From Geobacter sp. (GTDB taxonomy: Bacteria > Desulfobacterota > Desulfuromonadia > Geobacterales > Geobacteraceae), in assembly GCA_003574885.1 (NCBI GenBank), contig PJFC01000004.1, forward strand, positions 186,001-250,000: a DNA stretch of 64,000 bases, written 5' to 3'. This document shows, piece after piece, positions 1 to 8,575 of this stretch (position 1 is its first letter; each line of letters begins with the position of its first letter). The notes beneath the pieces were generated by a model that made no database searches, was not told the DNA's origin, and saw only the letters and a list, made by a program, of their open reading frames with translations. The position numbers and the translations under genes are program-made.

Positions 1-198
1 GGTCGCTTTTCCCTGTTCCGCATGGATGATATCGCCATCGCGGAAAAAGATCATTCCCTGTTCCGTTCCATATTCAACGGTTATGCAACCGGAAAATCTG
101 TTGTGTCCCTTCAACTGCAGTACATCTGCCAGCTGAAGGCCATCGACAGAACCTGCAAAGCCTATTGTCGGGGATTTTTGATGTGTTTCCTGAGCCAT
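1..198 (-). CDS. DUF4388 (PATAN-type) domain protein, partial
   Basis: Only the first 66 residues are in the window; the gene runs off the left edge. It starts at an ATG preceded by a strong GAGAGGGA ribosome site. The visible part contains LADVLQLKGHNRFSG, then a strand rich in hydrophobics and FFRDGDIIHAEQG. That is the usual layout of DUF4388 domains (a GxL..LxDVLQL..R.SG..xV..G..G.I.F..G.I.HA..G pattern). Such domains are common in Geobacter and myxobacteria, often joined to receiver or TPR modules, and are thought to mediate protein contacts in signalling. The C-terminal part and any partner domain are outside the window, so no specific role can be assigned. Confidence 0.75.
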   Translation of the reverse strand, partial: MAQETHQKSPTIGFAGSVDGLQLADVLQLKGHNRFSGCITVEYGTEQGMIFFRDGDIIHAEQGKAT

Positions 199-546
199 GT
201 CGTCCCTCTCTCAACAAGTGAGGTGCAAAAAAATCACACTTTACCAAAAAATATGGAAAATTAAAACAGGTCAATTCTCGCGTATCGGGAAGAGACCGGC
301 GCGGAATGTCCTGATTAGGCCATGAACGATTGGTGAAATAACGGAATATATTTGAATCTGTTTATGTATGTGTCGGGTCGATGTTGCGGGTCCCGCATGA
401 CAGCACGGTCGCCTTGGCCGTGCCGGCCTTGTCGATACATGCACCTGTCGATAGGAAAGCAAAATGTACGCCGATTGGTGAGGAATATACGGGGAGTATT
501 CCCCCCGGAGACGGAGCGGTCGGCACGTCCCCGGGGGGAGAAGATA
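199..546. other. Intergenic region between the DUF4388 gene and phoU
   Basis: I see no convincing gene in these 348 bases. The left part should hold the promoter of the leftward DUF4388 gene; a TTGACC (269-274, minus strand) followed by an AT-rich stretch is a possible -35. The right part holds a GC-rich hairpin near the 3' end of phoU. A second small hairpin, GCACGG/CCGTGC, lies near 412-432. Confidence 0.5.
500..539 (-). terminator. GC-rich hairpin downstream of phoU
   Basis: CCCCCCGG (501-508) can pair with CCGGGGGG (531-538), just after the phoU stop. There is no T-run, so this is a possible RNA-stabilising or weak termination structure rather than a classic intrinsic terminator. Confidence 0.4.
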
Positions 547-1218
547 TCAGGCGATGGTGTGGCGGATGTCCTTCCCTTTCACCATGAAGATGACCATCTC
601 CGCCACGTTGGTGGCGTGGTCGGCGATGCGCTCGATACACTTGGAGACATGGTTCACCTTAATGGCGCGGGAGATGGTCGACGGGTCTTCGATCATGAAG
701 GTAAGGAGTTCCCGCTGTATCTGCTCGTTCAGTTGATCAACGAACTCGTCGTCCTTGCATACCTTCACGGCAAGTTCATCGTCCCCCCTGACGAAGGAGT
801 CCAGTGCTTCCTTTACCATCCCTATGGCATAGTGGGCCATGCGGGGCATGTCGATGTAGGGCTTGAGGGGGGGCTCGGCGTTCAATTCCCGTGCCCGTTT
901 GGCGATGGCGGCGCACTGGTCGCCGATCCTTTCCAGGTCGGTGACGATCTTGAACGCGAGGGTGATGAAACGGAGGTCGCGACCGGCCGGCTGGCGTCTG
1001 GCCAGCACTTCCAGGCAGTGGTCGTCGATCTCCATTTCAAGAGTGTTGATTTCATGGTCAAAGGCGATGGTCCGCTCGGCCAGTGCCGTATCACGCTCTT
1101 CCAGAGCTTTCATGGCGTTGACGAGCATCACCTCCACCTTGCCCCCCATCTCCAGGAGCTTTTCACGAATGATGTTGAGTTCTGCGTCGTACTGTTTGCT
1201 GAAATGTTCCCGTTCCAT
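547..1218 (-). CDS. phoU: Phosphate signalling regulator PhoU
   Basis: A 223-residue protein of normal PhoU length, made of two PhoU three-helix bundles. Each carries the conserved acidic metal-binding helix motif: TDLERIGDQ in the first half and KCIERIADHATNVAE in the second. PhoU sits at the cytoplasmic side between the Pst transporter and the PhoR kinase. It lowers PhoR signalling and restrains Pst uptake when phosphate is plentiful. It is the last gene of the leftward pstSCAB-phoU cluster, as in E. coli. An inverted repeat separates it from pstB, so its transcript level may differ from that of the upstream genes. Confidence 0.95.
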   Translation of the reverse strand: MEREHFSKQYDAELNIIREKLLEMGGKVEVMLVNAMKALEERDTALAERTIAFDHEINTLEMEIDDHCLEVLARRQPAGRDLRFITLAFKIVTDLERIGDQCAAIAKRARELNAEPPLKPYIDMPRMAHYAIGMVKEALDSFVRGDDELAVKVCKDDEFVDQLNEQIQRELLTFMIEDPSTISRAIKVNHVSKCIERIADHATNVAEMVIFMVKGKDIRHTIA

Positions 1219-1230
1219 GGTAACCCCGTT

Positions 1231-1333
1231 ATCAGGGACTGGGGATTGGGGACTGGTAGAACCAGAACCCTTTCCTCGTCCCTCTGATTTTGTCTGTTTT
1301 TTTGCCCGTCCCTAATCTCTAATCCCCAGTCCC
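1231..1333. repeat. Inverted repeat between phoU and pstB
   Basis: GGGACTGGGGATT (1235-1247) is matched by its reverse complement AATCCCCAGTCCC (1321-1333). A further half-unit (GGGGACTGG) follows the left arm, and a degenerate half-unit (CCCTAATCTCT) precedes the right arm. The units look like fragments of a dispersed intergenic repeat. In the transcript this could form a long hairpin between pstB and phoU. Confidence 0.6.
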
Positions 1334-1339
1334 TTGATT

Positions 1340-2098
1340 CTACCCGAACCTTCCCGTGATGTAGTCCTCGGTCTGTTTCCTGTCGGGCGTGGTGAAAATC
1401 TTCTTCGTGACGCCGCATTCGATCAGTTCACCCAGGTAAAAGAAGGCGGTGACGTCGGAAACCCGGGCGGCCTGCTGCATGTTATGGGTGACAATAATGA
1501 TGGTGTACCGCTCCTTCAGCTCCTCGATCAGCTCTTCGATCTTGAGGGTGGAGAGCGGGTCGAGGGCAGAGGCGGGCTCATCCATCAGGATCACTTCCGG
1601 CCGGACGGCAATGGTGCGGGCGATGCAGAGCCGTTGCTGCTGCCCCCCCGAAAGCTCCATGGCATTGCTCTTCAGGCGGTCCTTTACCTCATCCCAGAGA
1701 GCGACCCGCTGCAGGCTCGATTCGACAATTTCGTCGGCCTCGTCCCGCCGCATCCGGCCGTTCAGCTTGTAGCCGGCTATCACGTTATCATAGATTGACA
1801 TGGCAGGGAAGGGGTTTGGTTTCTGAAACACCATGCCGATCTTGCGACGGATGGCGACCGGGTCCACTCCCCGCCCATAGATGTCGGTATCGTCGAGAAG
1901 TATCCGGCCGGAAACCTGGGCGCCGGGTGTCATGTCGTGCATCCGGTTGATGGCGCGCAGGACCGTGGACTTGCCGCAGCCGGAGGGGCCGATAATGGCG
2001 GTGACGCTGTTAGCGGGGAAGTCAATGTTGACCTCCTTGACCGCGTGAGTGCCGCCGAAGTGGACGTTCAGGTCGTCGAGTTTAACTTTGTTGTTCAT
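1340..2098 (-). CDS. pstB: Phosphate ABC transporter ATP-binding protein PstB
   Basis: A 252-residue ATPase that powers high-affinity phosphate import by PstSCAB. It has all ABC motifs in order: Walker [10 protein letters not shown] (about 37-45), Q-loop VFQKPNPFP, signature LSGGQQQRL, Walker [14 protein letters not shown] and the switch histidine in THNMQQ. I place the start at the ATG at 2098 (MNNKVKL), which has GAGG just upstream and gives the usual family length. An in-frame upstream start would add ten residues not typical of PstB. It lies 59 bases after pstA, in the same direction. Confidence 0.95.
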   Translation of the reverse strand: MNNKVKLDDLNVHFGGTHAVKEVNIDFPANSVTAIIGPSGCGKSTVLRAINRMHDMTPGAQVSGRILLDDTDIYGRGVDPVAIRRKIGMVFQKPNPFPAMSIYDNVIAGYKLNGRMRRDEADEIVESSLQRVALWDEVKDRLKSNAMELSGGQQQRLCIARTIAVRPEVILMDEPASALDPLSTLKIEELIEELKERYTIIIVTHNMQQAARVSDVTAFFYLGELIECGVTKKIFTTPDRKQTEDYITGRFG

Positions 2099-2157
2099 GG
2101 GAACCTCATGTGGTGCGGAAGCAAACAATGTGCATTCCGTATGGTAAGTCTTCCACG

Positions 2158-3048
2158 CTAATTTTTATGCCCGGCCCTGCCGAAATACCGGGCTGTCAGG
2201 CTCAGGGCGAACATGGTCACGACGAGCACCAGGGCGCCGGCCCAGGCCAGCCGGTGCCAGTCGTCGTAGGGGGCGATGGCGAAGCTGAATATCTGGAGAG
2301 GCAGCGCCGCAATCGGCTGGGTGAGGCTGCTGCTCCAGAACTGGTTACCCAGGGCCGTGAAGAGGAGCGGCGCCGTTTCGCCGGCCACCCGGGCGATGGC
2401 CAGCAGTATGCCGGTCATTACCCCGGTCAGGGCGCTCCTGAGCGTCACCTTGAGGGTGGTACGCCAGAGGGGGACCCCTAGTGCCAGGGACGCTTCCCGC
2501 AGTGACGTGGGGACCATTTTCAGCTGTTCCTCGGTGGTCCTGAGCACAATGGGAATCATGATGAGGGCCAGTGCGAAGGCGCCGGCCAGGGCGGAAAACC
2601 CCTTCATCGGCACTACCAGCAGGCTATAGGCGACCATTCCCGTGATGATGGACGGTATGCCGGAGAGGACGTCGGCGCAGAAACGTATGACCGTCGAGAT
2701 GCGGGAGCCGCCGTATTCGGAGAGATAGATGGCGCCGAAGATACCAACCGGGATTCCCATGAGGGAGGCCATGCCGATGAGGACCAGGGAGCCGAACATG
2801 CCGTTTGCCATGCCGCCCCCCTCTTCACCGGTCGGTTTTGGGATGTGCATGAAAAAGTCGAGGCTGATGGAGCTTATCCCCATTTTCACGATATGGACGA
2901 ATATGAGACCGAGGGGGAAGAGGACTGCAAGCAGTGCCCCTCCCATCAGGATGGTCATGAGGGTATTCTTTGCGTGGCGAAGGGGGAGCGAGCGCATGTT
3001 GTTCGTTTGCTCCACGGCGGGTTGGCTGGTAGATGTCATTGAGCTCAT
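2158..3048 (-). CDS. pstA: Phosphate ABC transporter permease PstA
   Basis: A 296-residue inner-membrane permease, partner of PstC. About six hydrophobic segments are visible, the first at [20 protein letters not shown]. The EAA-type cytoplasmic loop ([20 protein letters not shown]) that docks onto PstB is in the C-terminal half. The start ATG at 3048 overlaps the pstC stop in an ATGA arrangement, so translation is probably coupled. The open frame continues upstream of this ATG, but only as a shadow of pstC. Confidence 0.95.
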   Translation of the reverse strand: MSSMTSTSQPAVEQTNNMRSLPLRHAKNTLMTILMGGALLAVLFPLGLIFVHIVKMGISSISLDFFMHIPKPTGEEGGGMANGMFGSLVLIGMASLMGIPVGIFGAIYLSEYGGSRISTVIRFCADVLSGIPSIITGMVAYSLLVVPMKGFSALAGAFALALIMIPIVLRTTEEQLKMVPTSLREASLALGVPLWRTTLKVTLRSALTGVMTGILLAIARVAGETAPLLFTALGNQFWSSSLTQPIAALPLQIFSFAIAPYDDWHRLAWAGALVLVVTMFALSLTARYFGRAGHKN

Positions 3049-4007
3049 AGTTTCGCACCCCGTGCAGCCCCGCGGCTCATACTCCAGAGAAGCAGCCGCG
3101 CCAGGGCGTTGATGATCAGGGTAATGACCAGCAGGAGCAAACCGATGTGCATGAGCGCCGCACTGTGAAGGGGGGAGGATGCTTCGGCAAACTCGTTGGC
3201 GATAACGCTCGGCATGGTATAGGCGGGGCTGAAGAGCGACAGGGATATTTTCGGGTCGTTGCCGATCACCATGGTCACCGCCATGGTCTCGCCGACGGCT
3301 CTCCCCAGCCCGAGGATTATCGCCCCGAGGATGCCGGATTTGCCGTAGGGGAGGACGGCCATCCTGATCATCTCCCACCGGGTGGCCCCCAGGGCGATGG
3401 CGGCTTCACGCTGGCTGCGGGGAACGGCCGTCAGCACCTCCTTGGTGATGGAGGTTATGATCGGCACCACCATGATTACAAGAATCAAAACTCCGGCAAG
3501 CATGCTCACGCCGTAGGCAGGACCATCAAAGAAGGGGAGGAAGCCGAGATATTTCTGCAGGAATGGCTGAACGCTCTGCTGCAGCCAAGGGGTCATGATA
3601 AGAATGCCCCAGAGGCCGTAGATGACGCTCGGTATGGCGGCCAGCAGTTCGACCAGCGATGCGGCAAACCCGCCGAGGCGGCGAGGCGCGATCTCCGTAA
3701 TGAACAGGGCGGTACCGACGGCAAGGGGGGTGGCGATGAGGAGCGCCAGGACGGAAGAGACCACCGAACCGTAGATGAACGGGAGCGCGCCGAAATCTTC
3801 CTGGACGGCATCCCAGTTCATGCCGGTAATAAAATGACTGCCAAATTTCCTGAGGGAAGGGAGGCTTTGGGAAACCATTTCGTAGAGCATCAGCATCAGA
3901 ATCACGAGGATGCTGAAGGCAAACAGGACGGTCACGGCCTTGAAGATGAAGTCGCCGGACAACCCCTTTTCAATTTTCCATCGATGTGATGCCGTGACGT
4001 CGGACAC
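3045..4007 (-). CDS. pstC: Phosphate ABC transporter permease PstC
   Basis: A 320-residue permease with about six membrane segments and an EAA loop (REAAIALGATRWEMIRMAVLP). It forms the phosphate channel with PstA. I choose the GTG at 4007 because GGAGG stands five bases upstream. A TTG at 4040 would extend the protein by eleven residues but has no comparable ribosome site. The gene follows pstS after a 192-base spacer containing an intrinsic terminator, so it is probably expressed by read-through at a lower level than the binding protein. Confidence 0.93.
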   Translation of the reverse strand: MSDVTASHRWKIEKGLSGDFIFKAVTVLFAFSILVILMLMLYEMVSQSLPSLRKFGSHFITGMNWDAVQEDFGALPFIYGSVVSSVLALLIATPLAVGTALFITEIAPRRLGGFAASLVELLAAIPSVIYGLWGILIMTPWLQQSVQPFLQKYLGFLPFFDGPAYGVSMLAGVLILVIMVVPIITSITKEVLTAVPRSQREAAIALGATRWEMIRMAVLPYGKSGILGAIILGLGRAVGETMAVTMVIGNDPKISLSLFSPAYTMPSVIANEFAEASSPLHSAALMHIGLLLLVITLIINALARLLLWSMSRGAARGAKL

Positions 4008-4134
4008 GGTATCCTCCGGGGCGGTGTAGGTAAAAGTCAATGCGCGGCGTAAACGCCTTGTTACTGGATTTTACCCGTGCCGCCAGTCTGATTGTGGCAC
4101 ATTCTTAACTTGGTTGTGACGGTTGCTGGAGAGT

Positions 4135-4180
4135 AAAAAAGCCCGGCCGGGCGAAGGGGGACGAATACGCCGGCCGGGCT
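4135..4180 (-). terminator. Intrinsic terminator/attenuator between pstS and pstC
   Basis: On the minus strand AGCCCGGCCGGC pairs with the facing arm CCGGCCGGGCT, followed by a run of T (the A-run at 4135-4140 on the plus strand). It lies just after the pstS stop. It would let pstS accumulate in excess over pstCAB-phoU. Confidence 0.85.
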
Positions 4181-4199
4181 GAATCACCGGACAATCACG

Positions 4200-5231
4200 T
4201 TAATATTTGATGGCCTTGATGGTTTTTGCCACCATCTTCTGGACGTTTTCCGGCAGCGGCGCATAGAGGAGGGCACCTGCCATCTTCTGCCCTTTTGCCA
4301 GCTCCCAGTTGAGGAATTCAACCAGCTTCTTCCCCTTGACCTTGTCCTTCTGCTGTTCGTAGACCAAAAGCCAGGTGAAACCGGCAATGGGGTAGGCGTC
4401 CTTGCCCGGCTGGTTCACGAGCGATACACGGAAGTCGGCCGGCATATGCTTGGCGGCTGCAGCTGCCGCAGCGCTGGTGCTCTTGATGGAGGGTTCGACC
4501 CAGCTGCCGCTCTTGTTCTTAAGCGTGGCGTAGGGAAGCTTGTTCTCAAAAGCGTAGGCCAGTTCCACATAGCCGATAGAGTACCTGGTGTTTTTTACCT
4601 GGCCGGCGACCCCTTCGTTACCCTTGCCGCCGAGACCAAGCGGCCATTTGACGGAGGTACCCTTGCCGACTTTGCTGCTCCATTCGGAGCTCACGCCGGA
4701 GAGGAAGTCGGTGAAGATGTTGGTGGTGCCGCTTCCGTCGGAGCGGTGGACGACGACGATCGGCTGGTTGGGGAGGTTGACACCCTTGTTGTCGTCAGCG
4801 ATGCGCGGGTCGTTCCACTTGGTGATCCTGCCGAGGAAAATATCGGCCACGTCCTCGACCTTCAGCTTCAGCCCTTTCGATACGCCGGGGATGTTGTAGG
4901 TCACCACAACGGCTCCCATGACGGTCGGAATGTGAATGAGTTTACCGGGGGCGGCCTTCAGTTGCGCGTCGGAGAGGAAGGCGTCGGAAGCGCCGAAGTC
5001 GATGGTCTGGGCGGTGATCTGCTTGATGCCGCCGCCTGAGCCGATGGACTGGTAGTTGAATTTCACGCTGGGGTCGACCTTGGCGTACTCGCTGAACCAC
5101 TTAGAGTAGATGGGGTACGGGAAGGTTGCGCCGGCGCCGTTGATGAGGGTCGCGGCCGAGGCCTGCCCCGCTACTGCGGCTGCTGCCATGATGGCCAGGG
5201 CCAGCAGGCTCTTGCGGACATTCTTGAGCAT
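4200..5231 (-). CDS. pstS: Phosphate-binding periplasmic protein PstS
   Basis: A 343-residue periplasmic phosphate receptor. A Sec signal peptide (MLKNVRKSLLALAIM...) has a likely cleavage after ASA near residue 26. The mature start GAGATFPYPIYSKWF, the SIGSGGGIKQI loop and the RSDGSGTTNIF segment are phosphate-contacting PstS motifs. It delivers phosphate to PstCA. AAGGAGAAATACAT precedes the ATG. A PHO-box-like repeat lies 53-74 bases upstream, so it should be induced by PhoB under phosphate limitation. Confidence 0.96.
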   Translation of the reverse strand: MLKNVRKSLLALAIMAAAAVAGQASAATLINGAGATFPYPIYSKWFSEYAKVDPSVKFNYQSIGSGGGIKQITAQTIDFGASDAFLSDAQLKAAPGKLIHIPTVMGAVVVTYNIPGVSKGLKLKVEDVADIFLGRITKWNDPRIADDNKGVNLPNQPIVVVHRSDGSGTTNIFTDFLSGVSSEWSSKVGKGTSVKWPLGLGGKGNEGVAGQVKNTRYSIGYVELAYAFENKLPYATLKNKSGSWVEPSIKSTSAAAAAAAKHMPADFRVSLVNQPGKDAYPIAGFTWLLVYEQQKDKVKGKKLVEFLNWELAKGQKMAGALLYAPLPENVQKMVAKTIKAIKY

Positions 5232-5283
5232 ATGTATTTCTCCTTCGGTTGGTTGTTGTGACTCTTTTGGTATGGTAGCCGCA

Positions 5284-5305
5284 TAATGTTACAGTTGTGT
5301 CACGG
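5284..5305 (-). promoter_or_regulatory. PHO box upstream of pstS
   Basis: Read on the minus strand, two adjacent 11-bp units CCGTGACACAA and CTGTAACATTA point toward pstS. They resemble the E. coli PhoB direct repeat (CTGTCATAAAW twice). Similar tandem units occur upstream of psiE and phoB in this window. PhoB binding is inferred. Confidence 0.75.
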
Positions 5306-5347
5306 TTTGCTGAACAGTAGGCAAATTTCCCGAGCACTGGAACTGCG

Positions 5348-5785
5348 CTAGAATTCTTCCCGGGCCCGGCGTGGCGAGAAGCGGACGGCGATGATCCTGA
5401 CCAGGGCAAGGGAAAGGACAAGTACGATAACCATGGCGAGTTGCTGCCATCCCATGTCACGGTACCAGAACGCCATTACCTCGGTGAGGACTGTGACTAT
5501 GACCGTATCAATTATATACGTTACCTTGACACGTCCCTCGGAGAAATAGGCCAGGGCCGTCCGGAGTACCTCCACCAGTGCCATGACAGTCAGGATATCC
5601 ACGAGAATGGTCCGGAAGGCACCGTGGAAATCGACCAAAAGCACCTTTCGCAGGTCGTAGAAAGTGTAGAGAGTTCCGGCCAGGATTGCTGCAAGTATAG
5701 CAATAATAAGCAGGCTCAGTAGTGCCCGGGCCGAAATTTCGAAAAATCGCGTCAGCTTCAGGTCTATGACTTCTTCTTTCCACAT
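5348..5785 (-). CDS. psiE: Phosphate-starvation-inducible PsiE family membrane protein
   Basis: A 145-residue integral membrane protein with four hydrophobic segments: about 14-40, 55-75, 85-108 and 118-135. The spacing and the DLRKVLLVD / LVDILTVMALVEVLRTALAYF segments fit the PsiE family. The family is phosphate-starvation inducible in E. coli, but its biochemical role is unknown. The start ATG has AAGGAGG upstream. The gene has its own PHO-box-like repeats at 5824-5845. It is separated from pstS by about 115 bases containing the pstS promoter, so it is a separate unit of the same regulon. Confidence 0.85.
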   Translation of the reverse strand: MWKEEVIDLKLTRFFEISARALLSLLIIAILAAILAGTLYTFYDLRKVLLVDFHGAFRTILVDILTVMALVEVLRTALAYFSEGRVKVTYIIDTVIVTVLTEVMAFWYRDMGWQQLAMVIVLVLSLALVRIIAVRFSPRRAREEF

Positions 5786-5823
5786 GGGAGTCCTCCTTGT
5801 TCCAGGGTGTCACTCTAGACCAC

Positions 5824-5845
5824 CCGTGTTACAGTTCTGTTAAAC
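5824..5845 (-). promoter_or_regulatory. PHO box upstream of psiE
   Basis: On the minus strand GTTTAACAGAA is followed directly by CTGTAACACGG. It has the same 11-bp tandem layout and orientation as the pstS box. The psiE start codon is about 40 bases downstream. Confidence 0.68.
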
Positions 5846-5933
5846 GGCGGTCAGGATAGGGAAAAGATTGATGTCGGTCGGTATTATGAAGTATGCTCGT
5901 TGCAGCTAGTCATCCGCACGGTCGAGGTTTGTC

Positions 5934-6524
5934 ATGGAAAACGTATTCAGGCATTTCAAGGGAAGGTTTGTCGCCGGACTGTTTGTTGTTATCCCGCTGG
6001 GGATAACCATTTTCATTCTGAAGTTCCTCTTCAACTTCGCTGACGGGATTCTCGGTCCGTATCTGGCACGGTTGTTCGAACTTCTCACCAATAATCAGGG
6101 GTACATACCGGGTCTCGGGATGCTCTCCGGAGCCCTGATCATCTATCTGACCGGCCTGCTGGCTGCCAATATGCTCGGCACCCGCCTGATCCGCTGGTGG
6201 GACGCTCTCCTGGCGAGAATCCCGCTGGTGAATTCCATCTACACCTCAAGCAAGCAGCTGATCCAGGTCTTCAAGGAAGGGAAGACCTCCTACCGGCGTG
6301 CGGTATTCGTCGAGTGGCCGCGAAAAGGGGTTCGAGCGGTCGGTTTCGTTACCGCCGAAGTGGAACGGGACGGGGAACGTCTGGTGGTGGTCTACGTGCC
6401 GACCATGCCCAATCCGACCTCCGGCTTTGCTCTCTTTTTCCGGGAGGAAGAGGTGATGGAGTGCGGCATGAGTGTGGAGGAGGCGGTGAAGTTCGTGGTC
6501 TCCGGCGGCGTAGTCGTGGTGTAA
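5934..6524 (+). CDS. DUF502 family membrane protein
   Basis: A 196-residue protein of the DUF502 family. Two membrane segments are visible (RFVAGLFVVIPLGITIFILKFLF, and GMLSGALIIYLTGLLAANMLG). The conserved core RIPLVNSIYTSSKQLIQVFKEG follows, then a soluble beta-rich domain ending VPTMPNPTSGFALFF. This is the family signature. Its molecular role is not established. The start has GAGG six bases upstream. It begins a rightward group on the other side of the phosphate genes. Confidence 0.85.
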   Translation: MENVFRHFKGRFVAGLFVVIPLGITIFILKFLFNFADGILGPYLARLFELLTNNQGYIPGLGMLSGALIIYLTGLLAANMLGTRLIRWWDALLARIPLVNSIYTSSKQLIQVFKEGKTSYRRAVFVEWPRKGVRAVGFVTAEVERDGERLVVVYVPTMPNPTSGFALFFREEEVMECGMSVEEAVKFVVSGGVVVV

Positions 6525-6598
6525 ACGGACTTCTTTGCGCTTCTTCGTACAGCGGGTAAAATCTTCTGGTAAAGATCAGCCGACAAGAGGTGATGACC

Positions 6599-7138
6599 AT
6601 GGGTATGGTGAAAATGGTGGCGGTGCTTGTACTCTGCATGGGTATGGCCGGTACCCTGACGGCAGCGGCCCAGCAGAAGGGTGGACAGATCCGGGTGTTT
6701 TCGGTGGTCAGGGGGGGGTACGTCATGACGGAGAAGGTGGTCAAGAGTGATGCCGAATGGCGCAGGCAACTCACCCCTGAGCAGTTCAGGGTCAGCCGGA
6801 AAGCAGGAACCGAACCGGCCTTCAGGAATGAATACTGGAACAACCATGCAGAGGGGATCTATCGCTGTATCTGCTGCGATCTTGATCTGTTCAGCTCCGA
6901 GACAAAATATGAATCGGGGACCGGTTGGCCCAGTTTCTGGCAGCCGGTCGCTCCGGAAAATATCCGCACCGTCGAGGACCGTTCCTTCTTCACACGCCGG
7001 ACTGAAGTGCTCTGCGCCCGCTGCGATGCCCACCTGGGGCATGTCTTCACCGACGGTCCCAAGCCGACAGGGCTTCGCTACTGTCTGAATTCGGCAGCCC
7101 TGAAATTTTTCCCGCGACAGGTAAAGGGGAAGCGTTAG
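6599..7138 (+). CDS. msrB: Peptide-methionine (R)-S-oxide reductase MsrB, exported
   Basis: A 179-residue protein that reduces methionine-R-sulfoxide in proteins. A short hydrophobic N-terminus ([16 protein letters not shown]) looks like a Sec signal, so the enzyme probably acts in the periplasm. The MsrB fold shows the zinc pairs CICC and CARC, the substrate loop [11 protein letters not shown] and the catalytic cysteine in [19 protein letters not shown] lies upstream. Of the clustered ATG/GTG codons, the ATG at 6599 has the best spacing; 6590 and 6593 are alternatives. The resolving partner is probably a periplasmic thioredoxin-like protein not seen here. Confidence 0.92.
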   Translation: MGMVKMVAVLVLCMGMAGTLTAAAQQKGGQIRVFSVVRGGYVMTEKVVKSDAEWRRQLTPEQFRVSRKAGTEPAFRNEYWNNHAEGIYRCICCDLDLFSSETKYESGTGWPSFWQPVAPENIRTVEDRSFFTRRTEVLCARCDAHLGHVFTDGPKPTGLRYCLNSAALKFFPRQVKGKR

Positions 7139-7234
7139 AGGGTTGGCTGGCAAGCGTATCCGCGACCCCGAGCCGCCATTATCCCGGGCAATATGGGCCA
7201 TTTGGCGGGTCGAGGTTGTTTGTCAGTTGATAGA

Positions 7235-7273
7235 AGCCCTCGGGGGGCTTGTTCCCCCGGTGGCTTTTTTTTT
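7235..7273 (+). terminator. Intrinsic terminator after msrB
   Basis: AGCC and CGGGGG pair with CCCCCGG and GGCT across a short loop, followed by a run of nine T. The structure ends the DUF502-msrB stretch. Confidence 0.8.
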
Positions 7274-7339
7274 GCATAGTACAGGGAATGCAATGGCCGT
7301 ATGGCTGCGCCGGGTGTCCGGACTGACAGGGGGAGAAAC

Positions 7340-7783
7340 ATGTCGCACATGGATGGTGAACGGGAATTTGCACGGGGAACGGCGGAGCTCTCGGAGGGGA
7401 ATACCCTCGCAGCACTCGCCCATTTCGAAAAGGCGGTGCAGGCCGATTCCCAGCCCCGGTACCTTTCCTATCTCGGTTACTGTATTGCCCTGCAGCGTGG
7501 TCAGGTGCAGAAGGGGATCGGCCTCTGCCGCCAGTCGATCGAGGAAGATCCCGGCATAGCCGACCATTTCCTCAATCTGGGGCGGATTCTCATTCTCGCC
7601 GGCAACAAGAAGGAAGCGTTAGATGTCTTGCGTAAGGGGACGGCCATCGCCCATCACCCGGAGATAAAAGTGCTCCTTGAGACTATCGGGACACGCAAGC
7701 CGCCGGTAATCGGCTTTCTTGGCCGGAATAATTTTCTCAATAAGCACCTTGGTATTTTCCTTGGTCGGTTGGGGGTGCGGTGA
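7340..7783 (+). CDS. Small TPR-repeat protein
   Basis: A 147-residue protein without signal peptide that consists of two to three tetratricopeptide repeats. Examples are EFARGTAELSEGNTLAALAHFEKAV and DHFLNLGRILILAGNKKEALDVLRKG. Such repeats mediate protein contacts; no catalytic motif is present. The start ATG at 7340 is preceded by GGGGGAGAAAC. An upstream in-frame start lacks a ribosome site. The partner is unknown. Confidence 0.8.
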   Translation: MSHMDGEREFARGTAELSEGNTLAALAHFEKAVQADSQPRYLSYLGYCIALQRGQVQKGIGLCRQSIEEDPGIADHFLNLGRILILAGNKKEALDVLRKGTAIAHHPEIKVLLETIGTRKPPVIGFLGRNNFLNKHLGIFLGRLGVR

Positions 7784-7836
7784 CCCGTCGCGCCCGGCAA
7801 TAAGGAGCTGTAAATTAACAGCATGACCAGAATTGG

Positions 7837-8523
7837 TTAGAGCCCCTGAGGTGCCGTCAGTTCGTCAAGAAGGGGGAATTCCCTTTTCTTTACCCCGACC
7901 AGATGATCCGCCTCCCGCTGGGGCTCAGGGAGCCGGTACCTGGTGCAGCAGTCCAGAACGATTACCACCGCCTCATCGACGGTCACGAGATGACCGGGGG
8001 ATATGAAGAGCGGTTTGACTCCCTGTCTGGTCCGGAGGATGGCTCCGACGGTCCTCTCCCGGTAAATGAGGGGGGTCCATGAGCCCCGTAAGTCGGGGGG
8101 CTCGTCGTAGGTGCCGACGAGACGGGACTTGGCGCTGCCGATGGTGGGACGGCCGAGCAGGACGCCGAGAAAGGTGGCGATACCGATGCCCCGAGGGTGG
8201 GCGATCCCCTGGCCATCGACGATGAACAGGTCGGGCAGGGTGGTGAGTTTGTTGATGGCGGCGAGGATGGCCGGTCCTTCCCTGAAAGAGAGGTAGCCGG
8301 GGACGTAGGGGAAGGTTGTGGGGAGTGCCGCGACCACCTCCTCTCGGAGGGTCAGGGCCGGGTAGTCGTACACCACTGCGGCGGCAACGGTCTGCCCGTT
8401 GGCATAAGCCGCATCGACCCCGCCGATGGTCGATGGCGTGCAGGCGAGTGTCGTCAGTCTTACCCTGCCGGCCATCTCTTCCTGTATTCGTTTTGCTTCC
8501 GTTATGGTGGTTGGCCATTCCAC
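7837..8523 (-). CDS. nfi: Endonuclease V (deoxyinosine 3' endonuclease)
   Basis: A 228-residue repair nuclease that nicks DNA one base 3' of hypoxanthine left by adenine deamination. Its signature residues are present: the metal-binding Asp37 in GGVDAAY, Glu82 in the FREGP loop after YVPGYLS, and Asp103 in VDGQG followed by [13 protein letters not shown]. The length matches the family. I take the GTG at 8523 as start, with GGGGAGGT upstream. It stands alone on the minus strand between two plus-strand genes. Confidence 0.95.
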   Translation of the reverse strand: MEWPTTITEAKRIQEEMAGRVRLTTLACTPSTIGGVDAAYANGQTVAAAVVYDYPALTLREEVVAALPTTFPYVPGYLSFREGPAILAAINKLTTLPDLFIVDGQGIAHPRGIGIATFLGVLLGRPTIGSAKSRLVGTYDEPPDLRGSWTPLIYRERTVGAILRTRQGVKPLFISPGHLVTVDEAVVIVLDCCTRYRLPEPQREADHLVGVKKREFPLLDELTAPQGL

Positions 8524-8575
8524 GGTTATCGTACCTCCCCAACCGATTGTAGACCGGATTGTTATTTATTCAAGG

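Noticed and set aside
352-1287. Long plus-strand frame opposite phoU
   Set aside because: It is antisense to a fully conserved phoU and has no recognisable domain or ribosome site.
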